This document shows positions 51,239 to 60,357 of a stretch of 64,000 nt of DNA, piece after piece (the first letter of the stretch is position 1; each line of letters starts with the position of its first letter). The DNA comes from an uncultured Muribaculaceae bacterium (GTDB lineage: Bacteria; Bacteroidota; Bacteroidia; Bacteroidales; Muribaculaceae). The stretch covers positions 124,001-188,000 of the forward strand of contig CAJTTG010000003.1 in the NCBI GenBank assembly GCA_910579185.1, given 5' to 3'. The position numbers and the translations under genes are program-made. The notes under the pieces are model-generated. The model was not told where the DNA came from and made no database searches. It saw only the letters and a list, made by a program, of their open reading frames with translations.

Positions 51239-51619
51239 ATGAGCGAAAAGACAAGATATTCCGACGAGGAACTTCAGGAATTCAAACAGTTGATTCTTGA
51301 AAAGCTGGCTAAGGCACAGCGTGACTACGATCTGCTGAAAGCCGATGTGACAAATACCGAAGGCAACGATATCGCCGATACGTCGCCAACGTTCAAGGTT
51401 CTTGAAGAGGGTGCCACGACTCTTTCCAAAGAGGAAAGCGGACGTCTGGCAGAGCGTCAGATGAAGTTTATCCAGCATCTGAAAGCAGCATTGGTGCGTA
51501 TCGAAAACAAGACCTACGGCATCTGCCGCGAGACCGGCAAGCTTATCCCGAAGGAACGTCTTCGCGCAGTTCCACATGCCACTCTCGGCATTGACGCCAA
51601 GAATCAGGGAAACCGCTGA
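51239..51619 (+). CDS. TraR/DksA-family protein without zinc cysteines
   Basis: A 126-residue protein with a coiled-coil pair (residues about 10-95, with the tip around NTEGNDIADTSPTFK) and a DksA-like C-terminal block, IENKTYGICRETGKLIPKERLRAVPHAT. Only one of the four zinc cysteines is left. Acidic residues are present at the coil tip, so binding in the RNA polymerase channel is possible. Its place between ileS and lspA is common in Bacteroidetes. Confidence 0.88.
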   Translation: MSEKTRYSDEELQEFKQLILEKLAKAQRDYDLLKADVTNTEGNDIADTSPTFKVLEEGATTLSKEESGRLAERQMKFIQHLKAALVRIENKTYGICRETGKLIPKERLRAVPHATLGIDAKNQGNR

Positions 51620-51671
51620 TCGGGTGGCGGTGCTGCGTCAGAAAATCAATCATAGTTCATTATCACACATT

Positions 51672-52316
51672 ATGAAATTATCCAAAGGGCAAATGGCAAT
51701 GATTATCATCCTCGCGGTGATAATCATTGACCAGGCTTTGAAAATATGGGTCAAGACCGGTTTCTATCTCGGAGAAGAGATGATGATCTTCCCGTGGTTC
51801 CGGTTACTGTTTATCGAGAACAATGGCATGGCTTTCGGAATGGAGCTTGGAAGCAAGTTGTTTCTGACGCTTTTCCGCTTGTGTCTGGCCGGAGCGCTGA
51901 TATGGTATATCTGGCGTATTAAGGACTCGCTATGTGTGCGCCGTGGCTACATAGTGTGTCTCTCTCTGATTGTGGCCGGTGCGATAGGCAATATCATTGA
52001 CTGCATGTTCTATGGCATTATTTTCAATAATCCTATGCCGCCGGAAGTGGCGACCCTTTTCCCGGAAGGGGGAGGCTACGGGACATTGTTCCATGGACGT
52101 GTTGTCGATATGCTGTATTTCCCATTGTTTTCATTCACATGGCCCGATTGGGTACCTATGCTCGGCGGCTCGGTGTTTGAATTCTTCAAGCCTATATTCA
52201 ATTTTGCCGATGCAGCGATAACTGTCGGTATTATCGCCTTGATATTGTTCTATCATAAAGAGATTGCCGCGCCATCCAAACTGGATGCCTGCAAGACCGA
52301 TTCCGACGGGGAATAA
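51672..52316 (+). CDS. lspA: Lipoprotein signal peptidase
   Basis: LspA removes the signal from prolipoproteins. The start at 51672 gives 214 residues that begin just before the first membrane helix (MAMIIILAVIIIDQALKIWVK). The catalytic aspartates lie in GAIGNIIDCMFYG and GRVVDMLYFPLF; NNGMAFGM is also typical. A frame open upstream from 51576 overlaps the DksA-like gene and lacks homology. The loop between helices is longer than in E. coli, as usual in Bacteroidetes. Confidence 0.93.
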   Translation: MKLSKGQMAMIIILAVIIIDQALKIWVKTGFYLGEEMMIFPWFRLLFIENNGMAFGMELGSKLFLTLFRLCLAGALIWYIWRIKDSLCVRRGYIVCLSLIVAGAIGNIIDCMFYGIIFNNPMPPEVATLFPEGGGYGTLFHGRVVDMLYFPLFSFTWPDWVPMLGGSVFEFFKPIFNFADAAITVGIIALILFYHKEIAAPSKLDACKTDSDGE

Positions 52317-52329
52317 AGCAAAGAGAGAC

Positions 52330-53166
52330 ATGGAACTGATTCGACTGATCAGACGGATTGTGCCGGTTGTAGCACTGACAGCTGCAATGGCAGCCTGCAC
52401 CGGAGTGCCGGACGATGTGCTGGATAAAGAGGAAATGGCGCAACTTTTAGCGGATGTACATACCGGTGAGGCTGTAGTGGAGGCCAATATATCGGCGTTT
52501 CCAACCGATTCCGTGAAACGGGCTTTCAAGCAGTCGATCTTTAAAAAACATGGCCTGACAACGGCGCAGGTGGATCGCTCGCTGCGCTGGTATGGCAACC
52601 ATATGGATAAGTATGTTGAGGTCTACGACCGTGTCCTTGAGATTATCAACGAGGATATGGAAACGGCGCGTCAGCAGGCCGGGGTCACCGGTGGCGATGC
52701 TATCCAGTCGGGTTCGTCGCTTGCTCTGGAGGGAGATTCTGTAGATGTGTGGAACGATGTGCGCTTCCGTCCGTTTGCCGACAATCTTCCGTCGGATTAC
52801 CTTCCATTCCTCCTGACCTACGATATGAACTGGGAGCGTGGCGATGTCTATACATTGCGCTCCAAATTGATCGGCAACAGCCATCCGGCCCGTTTTTCTG
52901 TAGCTGTGGATTATAGCGATGGCAGCACGGAAACGTTCTCGCAAAGCATGATCGGAGAAGGCTGGCATGAAGTGGGCTTCGCACTCGATTCAGCCCGTAC
53001 GGCTCGTGAGATCTACGGAGCGGTGTGGTATGATGCCCCCGGCCAGGAGAAAGCCTATATTGATTCCGTGACGTTGACACGCACGCGATGGAACACCGGC
53101 CGCAAGCCTTTGCGCGTGAATATGCGTAGGACGTATTCCAAGCGTTATTCCGGAAAGTTTGATTAA
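52330..53166 (+). CDS. DUF4296 lipoprotein
   Basis: A 278-residue lipoprotein with lipobox (VVALTAAMAACTG) and a DUF4296 domain at residues about 25-110: LDKEEMAQLLADVHTGEAV and the IFKKHGLTTAQVDRSLRWYGNHMDKYVEVYDRV region. The C-terminal half is beta-rich. Function unknown. The start at 52330 gives the lipobox signal; it lies 13 bases after lspA, which would process it. Confidence 0.82.
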   Translation: MELIRLIRRIVPVVALTAAMAACTGVPDDVLDKEEMAQLLADVHTGEAVVEANISAFPTDSVKRAFKQSIFKKHGLTTAQVDRSLRWYGNHMDKYVEVYDRVLEIINEDMETARQQAGVTGGDAIQSGSSLALEGDSVDVWNDVRFRPFADNLPSDYLPFLLTYDMNWERGDVYTLRSKLIGNSHPARFSVAVDYSDGSTETFSQSMIGEGWHEVGFALDSARTAREIYGAVWYDAPGQEKAYIDSVTLTRTRWNTGRKPLRVNMRRTYSKRYSGKFD

Positions 53167-53169
53167 TCA

Positions 53170-53358
53170 GTGGAGCGGATTTTCGCGCATAAGATTCTGT
53201 ATCGAGGGGTCTGCTATGAAAAACATGTGGCGGAGCTTTCGGCTGACGGATCTGTACGCTTTTTCCCTTTTGAACACGAAATTCCTTTCACCCGATTCTA
53301 TTCAGGGACAGTGGCTCTGTCGGTTTCCGATGGTCATTTCGTTGTCGAGCAGCTGTAG
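53170..53358 (+). CDS. Short conserved-looking protein, GTG start
   Basis: A 62-residue frame starts at GTG, 3 bases after the DUF4296 stop. The composition (RIFAHKILYRGVCYEKHVAEL, then FPFEHEIPFTRFYSGTVAL) looks like a real small beta-rich protein. Similar small proteins occur beside such genes in Bacteroidales to my recollection. An alternative frame from 53159 seems to be a shadow. Function unknown. Confidence 0.5.
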   Translation: MERIFAHKILYRGVCYEKHVAELSADGSVRFFPFEHEIPFTRFYSGTVALSVSDGHFVVEQL

Positions 53359-53427
53359 CGTGGTGGATTAAGGGCCGGGAAGGCTTCATCTGCTATTTGA
53401 GCTAATATAGAATGGCTTGATGGGATA

Positions 53428-54519
53428 TTAGCCTCGTGAGGCTTTGTTGTAGAGTACGATGGCGATGATTATGTATACGAAGTTCGGGATCCACATGGCT
53501 ATTGCCGGGGATGTGTAGCCTGAGACGGCGAATGTGGATGTCACGGTCATGAAGAGGATGTAGCTGAAGCTGAGCACGAGTCCGATGCCGATGTTGACAC
53601 CCATGCCTCCTTTGACTTTACGCGAAGACAGGGACATGCCGATGACCGTGAGGATGAAAGCGGCAGCTGTCATGGCGAAGCGTCGCTGGTATTCAATCTC
53701 GAAGGATTTTATGTTAGCCACACCGCGCGATTTCTGTCGGTTGATATAATCATTTAGGTCGGGGGTGGTCATGGTCTCATGGTCGTTGGCTGATATGAGG
53801 AAGTCGCGCGGCTCGATAGGAATGACCGTGTCGAGCTTCATGCCTCGTTTGATCTCCTCCCGGTCGCCTTTGAAGTTTCGGATCGTGTAGTCGCGCACCT
53901 GCCAGTTGTGGAGGGAGTCATAGCGGATGGTTTGAGCCGTGAGTTTTGAGATAAGTTTCTTGTCCTTGAATGAATCGAGCGAGAATTTGTAGCCGGTGCG
54001 CGTTGTGGCATCGTAACGGCTCATGTAGGCAATCTCTCCTTTAGCTACCTGAAGCTGGATGTTTATGCCGTATTCAACGCGTTTGTTCTTGACGTAGGTG
54101 TTGGTGTAGTTTATTCGCTTTACGTTGGCCGGAGGTATAATATATGCACTTAGAATGTATGTCGCAGCGGCTATCACGGCAGCTGAGATCAGATATGGCC
54201 GGAGCAAGCGACGGAAACTCATTCCGGTGGAGAGCATGGCGATGATCTCGGAGTTGTCGGCGAGCTTTGACGTGAAGAAAATCACGGCAATGAACGTGAA
54301 CAGCGGACTGAATTGGTTGGCGAAGTAGGGGAGGAAGTTGAGGAAGTAGTCGAAGAGCGTTTCTTTCAGGGGAGCTTTGAGGAACGCATCGAGTTTTTCG
54401 TTCACGTCGAACATGATCGTGATCGCCAGAATAAGAACTATGGCGAAGATATATGTTCCGAGGAATTTACGGATTATATACCAGTCGAGTATTTTCAGAG
54501 GCGGTTTTATGCGGTTCAC
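53428..54519 (-). CDS. LptF/LptG-family permease
   Basis: A 363-residue membrane protein of the YjgP/YjgQ family, part of the LPS export ABC transporter. N-terminal WYIIRKFLGTYIFAIVLILAIT and three terminal helices (MTAAAFILTVIGMSLSSRK, IGLVLSFSYILFMTVT, AMWIPNFVYIIIAIVL) frame a periplasmic domain. LptG is the more likely assignment but I cannot separate it from LptF. It follows tgt by 38 bases. Confidence 0.88.
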   Translation of the reverse strand: MNRIKPPLKILDWYIIRKFLGTYIFAIVLILAITIMFDVNEKLDAFLKAPLKETLFDYFLNFLPYFANQFSPLFTFIAVIFFTSKLADNSEIIAMLSTGMSFRRLLRPYLISAAVIAAATYILSAYIIPPANVKRINYTNTYVKNKRVEYGINIQLQVAKGEIAYMSRYDATTRTGYKFSLDSFKDKKLISKLTAQTIRYDSLHNWQVRDYTIRNFKGDREEIKRGMKLDTVIPIEPRDFLISANDHETMTTPDLNDYINRQKSRGVANIKSFEIEYQRRFAMTAAAFILTVIGMSLSSRKVKGGMGVNIGIGLVLSFSYILFMTVTSTFAVSGYTSPAIAMWIPNFVYIIIAIVLYNKASRG

Positions 54520-54557
54520 GATTGTTCGGGACGAATAGTAACGATTGTATTAATGGA

Positions 54558-55688
54558 TCAAAGGCGACGTTGCACGCGTTCAAGGATCTGAGGCTTCCAT
54601 GTTGCGAAGTCACCTTCTATGATATGGCGCCGGGCTTCCCCGACGAGCCAGAGGTAGAACGCGAGATTGTGGATCGAAGCGATTTGCATGGCGAGGAGTT
54701 CCTGGGCGATGAACAGATGGCGTACATAGGCTTTCGAGTAGGCATGGTCGACAAAGCTTGTGCCTTCGGGATCGAGCGGAGAGAAGTCGTCGGCCCATTT
54801 CTTGTTTCGCATGTTCATTATGCCTTGGGATGTGAAGAGCATTCCGTTTCGTCCGTTACGCGTGGGCATCACGCAGTCCATCATGTCAACGCCACGGTCA
54901 ATGGCCTCTATGATGTTGGCCGGTGTGCCTACGCCCATGAGGTAGCGTGGTTTGTCCTTGGGAAGGATTTCATTGACGGTCTCGATCATTTCGTACATCA
55001 CTTCTGTGGGTTCGCCTACAGCGAGTCCGCCGATGGCATTGCCGTCGGCACCGAGATCGCTGATGAATTTGGCGGATTCACGTCGCAGATCCTTGTAGCG
55101 TACGCCCTGGACTATGGGGAAATAGGCCTGAGAGTGGCCGTAAAGGCCTTCGGTCTCTTTGTATCTTTTCCATCCTCGCAGCAACCAGCGGTGGGTCAGT
55201 CCGAGGGATTTTTTTGCGTAGTCATATTCAGCCATACCTGGAGGGCATTCGTCGAGAGCCATCATTATGTCGGAACCGATGATGCGCTGTATGTCGACAA
55301 CGTTCTCGGGGGTGAAAAGATGGCGCGAACCGTCGATATGACTCCTGAAATGAGCGCCTTCTTCGGATAGCTTGCGTCGGTCGGAGAGGGAGAAAACCTG
55401 AAAACCGCCACTGTCGGTCAGAATTGGGCGGTCCCATCCGATGAATTTATGCAGCCCACCTGCCTGACGGAGAATGTCGGTTCCGGGACGGAGGTAGAGA
55501 TGGTATGTGTTGCCGAGTATGATACGGGCGTTTATATCGTCGTGCAACTCGCGCTGGTGGACACCTTTCACACTGCCGACAGTGCCGACGGGCATGAAGA
55601 TAGGTGTTGGTATGGTGCCGTGGTCGGTAGTGATTTCACCGGCACGGGCGTCTGTTCCTGGTGCTGTTGCCTGTAGTTTGAATTCCAT
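54558..55688 (-). CDS. tgt: tRNA-guanine (queuine) transglycosylase
   Basis: Tgt swaps guanine 34 for the queuosine precursor preQ1 in tRNA. The 376-residue protein has the catalytic aspartate region LTDSGGFQVFSLSDRRK, the GVGTPANIIEAIDRGVDMMDCVMPTRNGRNG block and the zinc site. An unusually close promoter lies before its ATG. The queD and queE genes, needed for preQ1, lie just upstream in the same direction. Confidence 0.95.
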   Translation of the reverse strand: MEFKLQATAPGTDARAGEITTDHGTIPTPIFMPVGTVGSVKGVHQRELHDDINARIILGNTYHLYLRPGTDILRQAGGLHKFIGWDRPILTDSGGFQVFSLSDRRKLSEEGAHFRSHIDGSRHLFTPENVVDIQRIIGSDIMMALDECPPGMAEYDYAKKSLGLTHRWLLRGWKRYKETEGLYGHSQAYFPIVQGVRYKDLRRESAKFISDLGADGNAIGGLAVGEPTEVMYEMIETVNEILPKDKPRYLMGVGTPANIIEAIDRGVDMMDCVMPTRNGRNGMLFTSQGIMNMRNKKWADDFSPLDPEGTSFVDHAYSKAYVRHLFIAQELLAMQIASIHNLAFYLWLVGEARRHIIEGDFATWKPQILERVQRRL

Positions 55689-55693
55689 GTCGC

Positions 55694-55726
55694 AAAGTTA
55701 GTGAAAAATCGCCAAAAATAGCAATA
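55694..55726 (-). promoter_or_regulatory. Promoter of tgt, almost at the start codon
   Basis: On the minus strand ATTG (55726-55723), 21 bases, then TAACTTTG (55701-55694). Only five bases separate it from the ATG, so the mRNA is probably leaderless. Confidence 0.6.
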
Positions 55727-55727
55727 A

Positions 55728-56294
55728 TCAGCGTATGTCGATCAGTTTGTGGGTCTGTAGAGACAATCGCCAATGTGGATTGGCAAGGATATAGTCGACC
55801 ACCGCCTGAGTGTTCGAGCAGGAGAGGGGCTGGAGGAAGTGGTGACGGGCTGTCGGAAGGGAGTTCCTGATGGCCTCCGGGTCGTTGCCGTCGAACACTA
55901 TCTTTAGTTCGTCGATGCGGTCGATGGCCAGAGGCGGCTGTTTAGGGGAGCATGTCACCCAGTCTATGCCGTCGGGGACCGGAAGAGTGCCATTGGTCTC
56001 AACGGCGATTGTGAAACCGGCGTTCTTGAGGGCTGAGATCAGCTCGTTGTCGGCTTGCAGGAGCGGTTCACCACCGGTCAGCACAAGGTGGCGTGGCTTA
56101 AACGCTGAGACTTCGGACACTATCTCGGATGCGGACATTTCGCGGAATGAAGTGAAATCGGTGTCGCAGAACGGACATCGGCGGTTGCAGCCGCTCATCC
56201 GCAGGAACACGGATGCTGTTCCCGTGTGGAATCCCTCGCCCTGAAGAGATGCGAATATTTCGTTAACCCGATAGCGTCGGTCAGTCGATTTCAT
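55728..56294 (-). CDS. queE: 7-carboxy-7-deazaguanine synthase
   Basis: A radical SAM enzyme of 188 residues that makes the deazaguanine ring in queuosine synthesis. The CX3CX2C motif is in MSGCNRRCPFCDTDF, with VLTGGEPLLQ following. The N-terminus has IFASLQGEGFHTG. The start at 56294 overlaps queD by 14 bases; a frame open from 56372 begins inside queD without homology. Confidence 0.93.
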   Translation of the reverse strand: MKSTDRRYRVNEIFASLQGEGFHTGTASVFLRMSGCNRRCPFCDTDFTSFREMSASEIVSEVSAFKPRHLVLTGGEPLLQADNELISALKNAGFTIAVETNGTLPVPDGIDWVTCSPKQPPLAIDRIDELKIVFDGNDPEAIRNSLPTARHHFLQPLSCSNTQAVVDYILANPHWRLSLQTHKLIDIR

Positions 56295-56613
56295 AGGCAG
56301 CGATGTTACCTTCACTTTCCTGCACTTCCACGCGGTAGCAGTTTTCCACCCGGGAGCATATCCAGTGGGCAATATTCTCGGCGGTAGGGTTGAACGGGAG
56401 CACTTCGTTGAAGTTTTTGTGGTCGAGCATCTCGGTGATTTCCTGTTTGATGTGGGAAAAGTCGGTCACCATGCCGTTTTTGTTGAGTCCTTCGGCGCGA
56501 CAGAAAACTGTGATGATCCAGTTGTGGCCGTGGAGCCGGGAACATTTACTCTCGTAGTCGAGACAAAGGCTGTGGGCTCCGGATATTTCGATTCTTTTTT
56601 GCAGATAGTACAT
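56281..56613 (-). CDS. queD: 6-carboxytetrahydropterin synthase
   Basis: QueD turns dihydroneopterin triphosphate into carboxytetrahydropterin, the substrate of QueE. The 110-residue protein keeps the zinc ligands in ISGAHSLCLDYESKCSRLHGHNW and the VTDFSHIK and NFNEVLPFNPTAENIAHWI segments. It is translated just before queE. Confidence 0.94.
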   Translation of the reverse strand: MYYLQKRIEISGAHSLCLDYESKCSRLHGHNWIITVFCRAEGLNKNGMVTDFSHIKQEITEMLDHKNFNEVLPFNPTAENIAHWICSRVENCYRVEVQESEGNIAAYEID

Positions 56614-56625
56614 CGTCGGTGGGTG

Positions 56626-58056
56626 TCAGTTGATTCTTTTGAGATTCATTTTTTCGCCAAGCTGAAGCATGAATTGGAATGCGGCATCATGTTCGTTGGG
56701 TATGATACCTTCGATCACGGCATCTTTGATGGCGTTCTTTATCTCACCTACGGGTCGCGACGGAGCAAGACCGAAGGTGGACATTATTTCTTCGCCGGAG
56801 ACCGGGGGCTGGAAGAGGCGCAGGTGGTCGCGTTCGTTGACATCGGCCATTTTCTCAAGCACGTGCTGGAAATTGGCCAGATGGCGGCGTACTTTCTCCT
56901 GATTGCGCGAGGTTATGTCTGCTCGGCACAGTAGCATGAGGTCGTCGAGATCTTCTGCGGCATCTACTATCAGACGGCGAATGGCAGAGTCGGTAACGGT
57001 TTCTTCGACAAGGGCTATGGGGCGCATGTGGAGCTCAACGAGTTTCTGGACTCTTTTGAGTGGTTCGCCAAGAGGCATTTTCAGCGCACGGAATATCTTG
57101 CCAACCATCTTGGCTCCGATGAAATTATGGTTGTGGAAAGTCCAGCCGGTCTCTTCGTCCCAGCGTTTAGTGGCCGGCTTGCCGATATCATGGAGCAGCG
57201 CGCCCCATCGGAGCCATAGGTCGTCGGACTGCTCGGCAACGCGGTCGAGTACGAGCATGGTGTGGTCGAAGTTGTCCTTGTGGCCGCGTCCACGCACCGT
57301 CTCCACTCCACGCATGGCCTGCAATTGCGGCAGAATACGGGCGAGCAGTCCGCTGTCGGACAGTAATCTCCATCCGATGGATGGCCGGGGAGAACGCATG
57401 ATTTTTTCCAGTTCGGTGGAGATCCGTTCGCGTGTTATTATGTCGATTCTTGAAGCGTTGCGTTTGATAGCCTCGAAGGTCTCGGGGAAGATACGGAAAT
57501 CGAGTTGCGTGGCAAAGCGGATGGCGCGCATCATGCGGAGGGGATCGTCACTGAATGTGATGTCGGGATCGAGAGGGGTGCGTATAATCCGGTTTCTCAA
57601 GTCGTCGACACCTCCGAACCGGTCGATCAGTGTCCCGAAGTTTTCGGCGTTTACGGCGATTGCCATGGCATTGATAGTGAAGTCGCGTCGCGAAATATCA
57701 TCGTCGAGTGTGCCTTCCTCCACTATGGGATTGCGAGAGTCGGCGCGGTAGCTTTCACGTCGTGCTCCAACGAATTCAAGCTCAGTGGCACCCAGACGCA
57801 CCTGGGCTGTGCCATAGGTGCGGAACACGCTGACATGCGCTCCACGTCCAAGTAGGGCAGCTACTTCGCGAGCGATGGCAATTCCACTGCCTTGTCCCAC
57901 GGCCACGAAGTCGATATCCTTGGAATGGCGCTTCAGGAAAAGATCGCGCACGTATCCGCCGACGGCGTAACAAGGCAAACCGAGATTGTCGGCAGCGCGG
58001 CCTACGGTCTCAAATGCTTTTCGGTCTATTCGCCGGATGATTTCTTGATCCATCAT
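56626..58056 (-). CDS. cca: CCA tRNA nucleotidyltransferase/poly(A) polymerase family with HD domain
   Basis: A 476-residue nucleotidyltransferase. The head domain shows AVGGYVRDLFLKRHSKDIDFV and the DDDISRRDFTINAMAIAV segment; RIIRTPLDPDITFSDDPLRMMRAIRFATQL follows. An HD domain (HTMLVLDRVAEQ ... LLHDIGKP) is in the C-terminal half. It would mend tRNA 3' ends. The ATG overlaps the M24 peptidase stop. Confidence 0.9.
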   Translation of the reverse strand: MMDQEIIRRIDRKAFETVGRAADNLGLPCYAVGGYVRDLFLKRHSKDIDFVAVGQGSGIAIAREVAALLGRGAHVSVFRTYGTAQVRLGATELEFVGARRESYRADSRNPIVEEGTLDDDISRRDFTINAMAIAVNAENFGTLIDRFGGVDDLRNRIIRTPLDPDITFSDDPLRMMRAIRFATQLDFRIFPETFEAIKRNASRIDIITRERISTELEKIMRSPRPSIGWRLLSDSGLLARILPQLQAMRGVETVRGRGHKDNFDHTMLVLDRVAEQSDDLWLRWGALLHDIGKPATKRWDEETGWTFHNHNFIGAKMVGKIFRALKMPLGEPLKRVQKLVELHMRPIALVEETVTDSAIRRLIVDAAEDLDDLMLLCRADITSRNQEKVRRHLANFQHVLEKMADVNERDHLRLFQPPVSGEEIMSTFGLAPSRPVGEIKNAIKDAVIEGIIPNEHDAAFQFMLQLGEKMNLKRIN

Positions 58057-59231
58057 TCAAATGATATAATTTCTTCGGGAGCATTAGTGAGGCATCGTGC
58101 CGGTCCGTCGGCCATCACAACGTATGTGTTTTCGATTCCGACAGCTCCGGTTCCCGGGATTACGAATTTCGGCTCAAGGGCTATTACGTTTCCGGCAGCA
58201 AGGATGTCGCGGCTTCTGGGAGCTATGACGGGGCGTTCGTTGATCTCGATTCCTACGCCGTGGCCTATGAATCCGGCTTTCTGTCTATGGCCCATGAAAT
58301 AGGGATGCAGTCCGGCTTCTTTGGCCATCTCCTCTGCTTTTTCATATAGAACTTTCGCCTCTATCCCCGGGCACATCATTTTCTGCAGGGTGTGGCAGAT
58401 CTCGATGGAGCATTTGTGGGCGTGCATGGCGTTGTCGGATATTTTTTCAGGGGTGAATGTCCGCGTCATGTCGGTCATGTAGCCGGTGTAGTTGCCGTTG
58501 ACATCGACCATCACGCTATCGGTAGGGCGTATTATAGAACCGTCGGCTCCGACCGGAAGCGAGGGGTCTATTCCGGCTCCACCCATGGCGAAATCGTAGG
58601 GCGTCGGGTTGTCGGCGTTCTCGCCTGTCAGCACATTGCCCATGTATAGTTCCATTGAGTCACCGCTTATCCGGAATTGTCCGAGACAGCCTTCAAGACG
58701 CGATGTGCGTTCGATCTCTATCTGTAGCTCGAGATCGGTCATTCCTTCGCGATAGAGGTGGGGGACACGGCGGTAGACTCTCTCCTGTTTGATTCCGGAT
58801 TCAGCAATGCGTTCTATCTCCATGGGCGTTTTGATGGCACGGGCTGCCTGTAGCATGGGGGTGGCATCGATGGTTTTTGAACCGGGGAAGATCTTGAACA
58901 GGCGCATGGCAGCATTGTAGCCGAGAGTGCCGAGTTCAAGTCCTATGGTGGCCGGAACGTTGAGGCTCAGGGAAGCCGGGATTTCTTCCGGTTTGCGGAT
59001 ATAGACTATTCCGTCGCCTTCGAGCTTGACGGGACGACGTACGAAATAGATCGGCATTCCTTCTGCCGGTATGTAGACAAAACCGGCGAATACGCGTCCG
59101 GTAGTGTAGTATTTATTGGCGTTGTCGCTTATCATTATTGCATCGGCACCGGCGCGTTTCATTTCATCGCGCAGTTTTCCGAGGCGTGTCTTCTGTTCGT
59201 CGGGCGAAAGAAGGTTGATCTGCTGTGTCAT
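58053..59231 (-). CDS. M24-family Xaa-Pro peptidase
   Basis: A 392-residue metallopeptidase of the creatinase/prolidase group. The N-terminal domain is non-catalytic. The metal ligands are visible in VMVDVNGNYTGYMTDMTRTF, MGHRQKAGFIGHGVGIEINERPVI and VIALEPKFVIPGTGAVGIENTYVV. It could split X-Pro peptides. It overlaps the CCA gene by four bases. Confidence 0.9.
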   Translation of the reverse strand: MTQQINLLSPDEQKTRLGKLRDEMKRAGADAIMISDNANKYYTTGRVFAGFVYIPAEGMPIYFVRRPVKLEGDGIVYIRKPEEIPASLSLNVPATIGLELGTLGYNAAMRLFKIFPGSKTIDATPMLQAARAIKTPMEIERIAESGIKQERVYRRVPHLYREGMTDLELQIEIERTSRLEGCLGQFRISGDSMELYMGNVLTGENADNPTPYDFAMGGAGIDPSLPVGADGSIIRPTDSVMVDVNGNYTGYMTDMTRTFTPEKISDNAMHAHKCSIEICHTLQKMMCPGIEAKVLYEKAEEMAKEAGLHPYFMGHRQKAGFIGHGVGIEINERPVIAPRSRDILAAGNVIALEPKFVIPGTGAVGIENTYVVMADGPARCLTNAPEEIISFE

Positions 59232-59239
59232 GACTGTGA

Positions 59240-59893
59240 CTATTGTTTTGGTTGAAGAAAGAAGTCGGCAATCTCTCTGAATGTGTTGGCACGGAAGTCG
59301 GCATCGGGTGCTGATCCGAAGCCGTAGGCCGCGTGCATGAATGGCAAACCGGCGGCATGGGTGCTCCGGCAGTCGCCTTCAGTGTCGCCTATGTAGACGG
59401 GAGCTTTGAGCCCATGGCGCTGGATAAGCGTCAGCATGTTGTCTTCCTTTGGACGATGAGTCTCTCCGTTTGTCAATGTGTCGGTGAACCATGGGCGGAG
59501 ACCGGTGAAATCTAGAAACATGTTGAGACCGTCGGGGCCGCAGTTGCTGACCATGAACAGTTTGTAGTGTCGGGCCAGTTCCGGGATCAGTTCTGCCACT
59601 CCATCGTAGAGAGTCCCTCCGTCGCGAGGAAGTATCTCTTTATCTACGGCTCTGAGGGTGCCAGCAAACAGCTTCCTGTCGACTGAGACGGAGGCAATGC
59701 GGTCAATGATGCTGTCGAGTGTCATGCCCATGCACTGAAGGAGCTGTGTGCGGTCGGTTGACGCGTCAAGCCCCAGTCTGGAGTATGTTACGTTCCATAT
59801 TTTGACATAAGTGTCGACGGCATCCCAGAGGGTGCCGTCCATATCGAATATCAGACTGTCGAAAGATGTATGTTCCATTGTGTCGTTATTCAA
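59240..59893 (-). CDS. HAD-superfamily phosphatase
   Basis: A 217-residue HAD hydrolase of the phosphoglycolate phosphatase-like type. Motif I is LIFDMDGTLWDAVDT, motif II FMVSNCG, and motif III/IV NGETHRPKEDNM and VYIGDTEGDCRSTHAAGLP. Substrate unknown. The start at 59893 overlaps the gldH stop by 8 bases; a later ATG at 59878 is also possible. Confidence 0.87.
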   Translation of the reverse strand: MNNDTMEHTSFDSLIFDMDGTLWDAVDTYVKIWNVTYSRLGLDASTDRTQLLQCMGMTLDSIIDRIASVSVDRKLFAGTLRAVDKEILPRDGGTLYDGVAELIPELARHYKLFMVSNCGPDGLNMFLDFTGLRPWFTDTLTNGETHRPKEDNMLTLIQRHGLKAPVYIGDTEGDCRSTHAAGLPFMHAAYGFGSAPDADFRANTFREIADFFLQPKQ

Positions 59894-60341
59894 TTGTCAG
59901 TCCTATTTTCTCGATGCCTCGTACGGTGTCGAGCCGCATGATGTGACGGACTTTAACCACAGAACTGTCGGCAACCGAGACGGGATGGGGCACACGGGCT
60001 TCGCATTGGTAGGAAGATCCTATGCCCGTTCCTTTCCAACGTCCGAGAGGATCAGCGAGTTCGATGTTGACGCTGTCGGTCCGCTGGATGCCTGATGAGT
60101 CGCGGTAGCAGACTTCAACCCACAGGTTGCGGTAGAGGAAGCTGTCGTTGTGGCGCACGGCAATTCGCATGTCGGTGGCTCCGGCTACATTGGCCATTGC
60201 GTTGAACGAAATGGAATCGCCGTAGGCCCAGCCTTTTTCCGGAAGCGACCGGAATTCGCTGTAGCGGTCGATCTGTCCGCTGCATGCAGCTGCCATGGCA
60301 ATCAATGGTATAAGAATGTATGTGATCTTAAACCGGGGCAT
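59886..60341 (-). CDS. gldH: Gliding motility-type lipoprotein GldH
   Basis: A 151-residue lipoprotein with lipobox (LIPLIAMAAACSG) and the GldH strand pattern: CSGQIDRYSEFRSLPEKGW, MRIAVRHNDSFLYRNLWVEV and GRWKGTGIGSSYQCEARV. GldH is known from gliding Bacteroidetes but is also kept in non-gliding gut species. I place the start at 60341; a frame open to 60698 has a basic low-complexity N-terminus that is only the shadow of the ricT tail. Confidence 0.88.
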   Translation of the reverse strand: MPRFKITYILIPLIAMAAACSGQIDRYSEFRSLPEKGWAYGDSISFNAMANVAGATDMRIAVRHNDSFLYRNLWVEVCYRDSSGIQRTDSVNIELADPLGRWKGTGIGSSYQCEARVPHPVSVADSSVVKVRHIMRLDTVRGIEKIGLTIE

Positions 60342-60357
60342 GTGGGAGAAATGCTTG

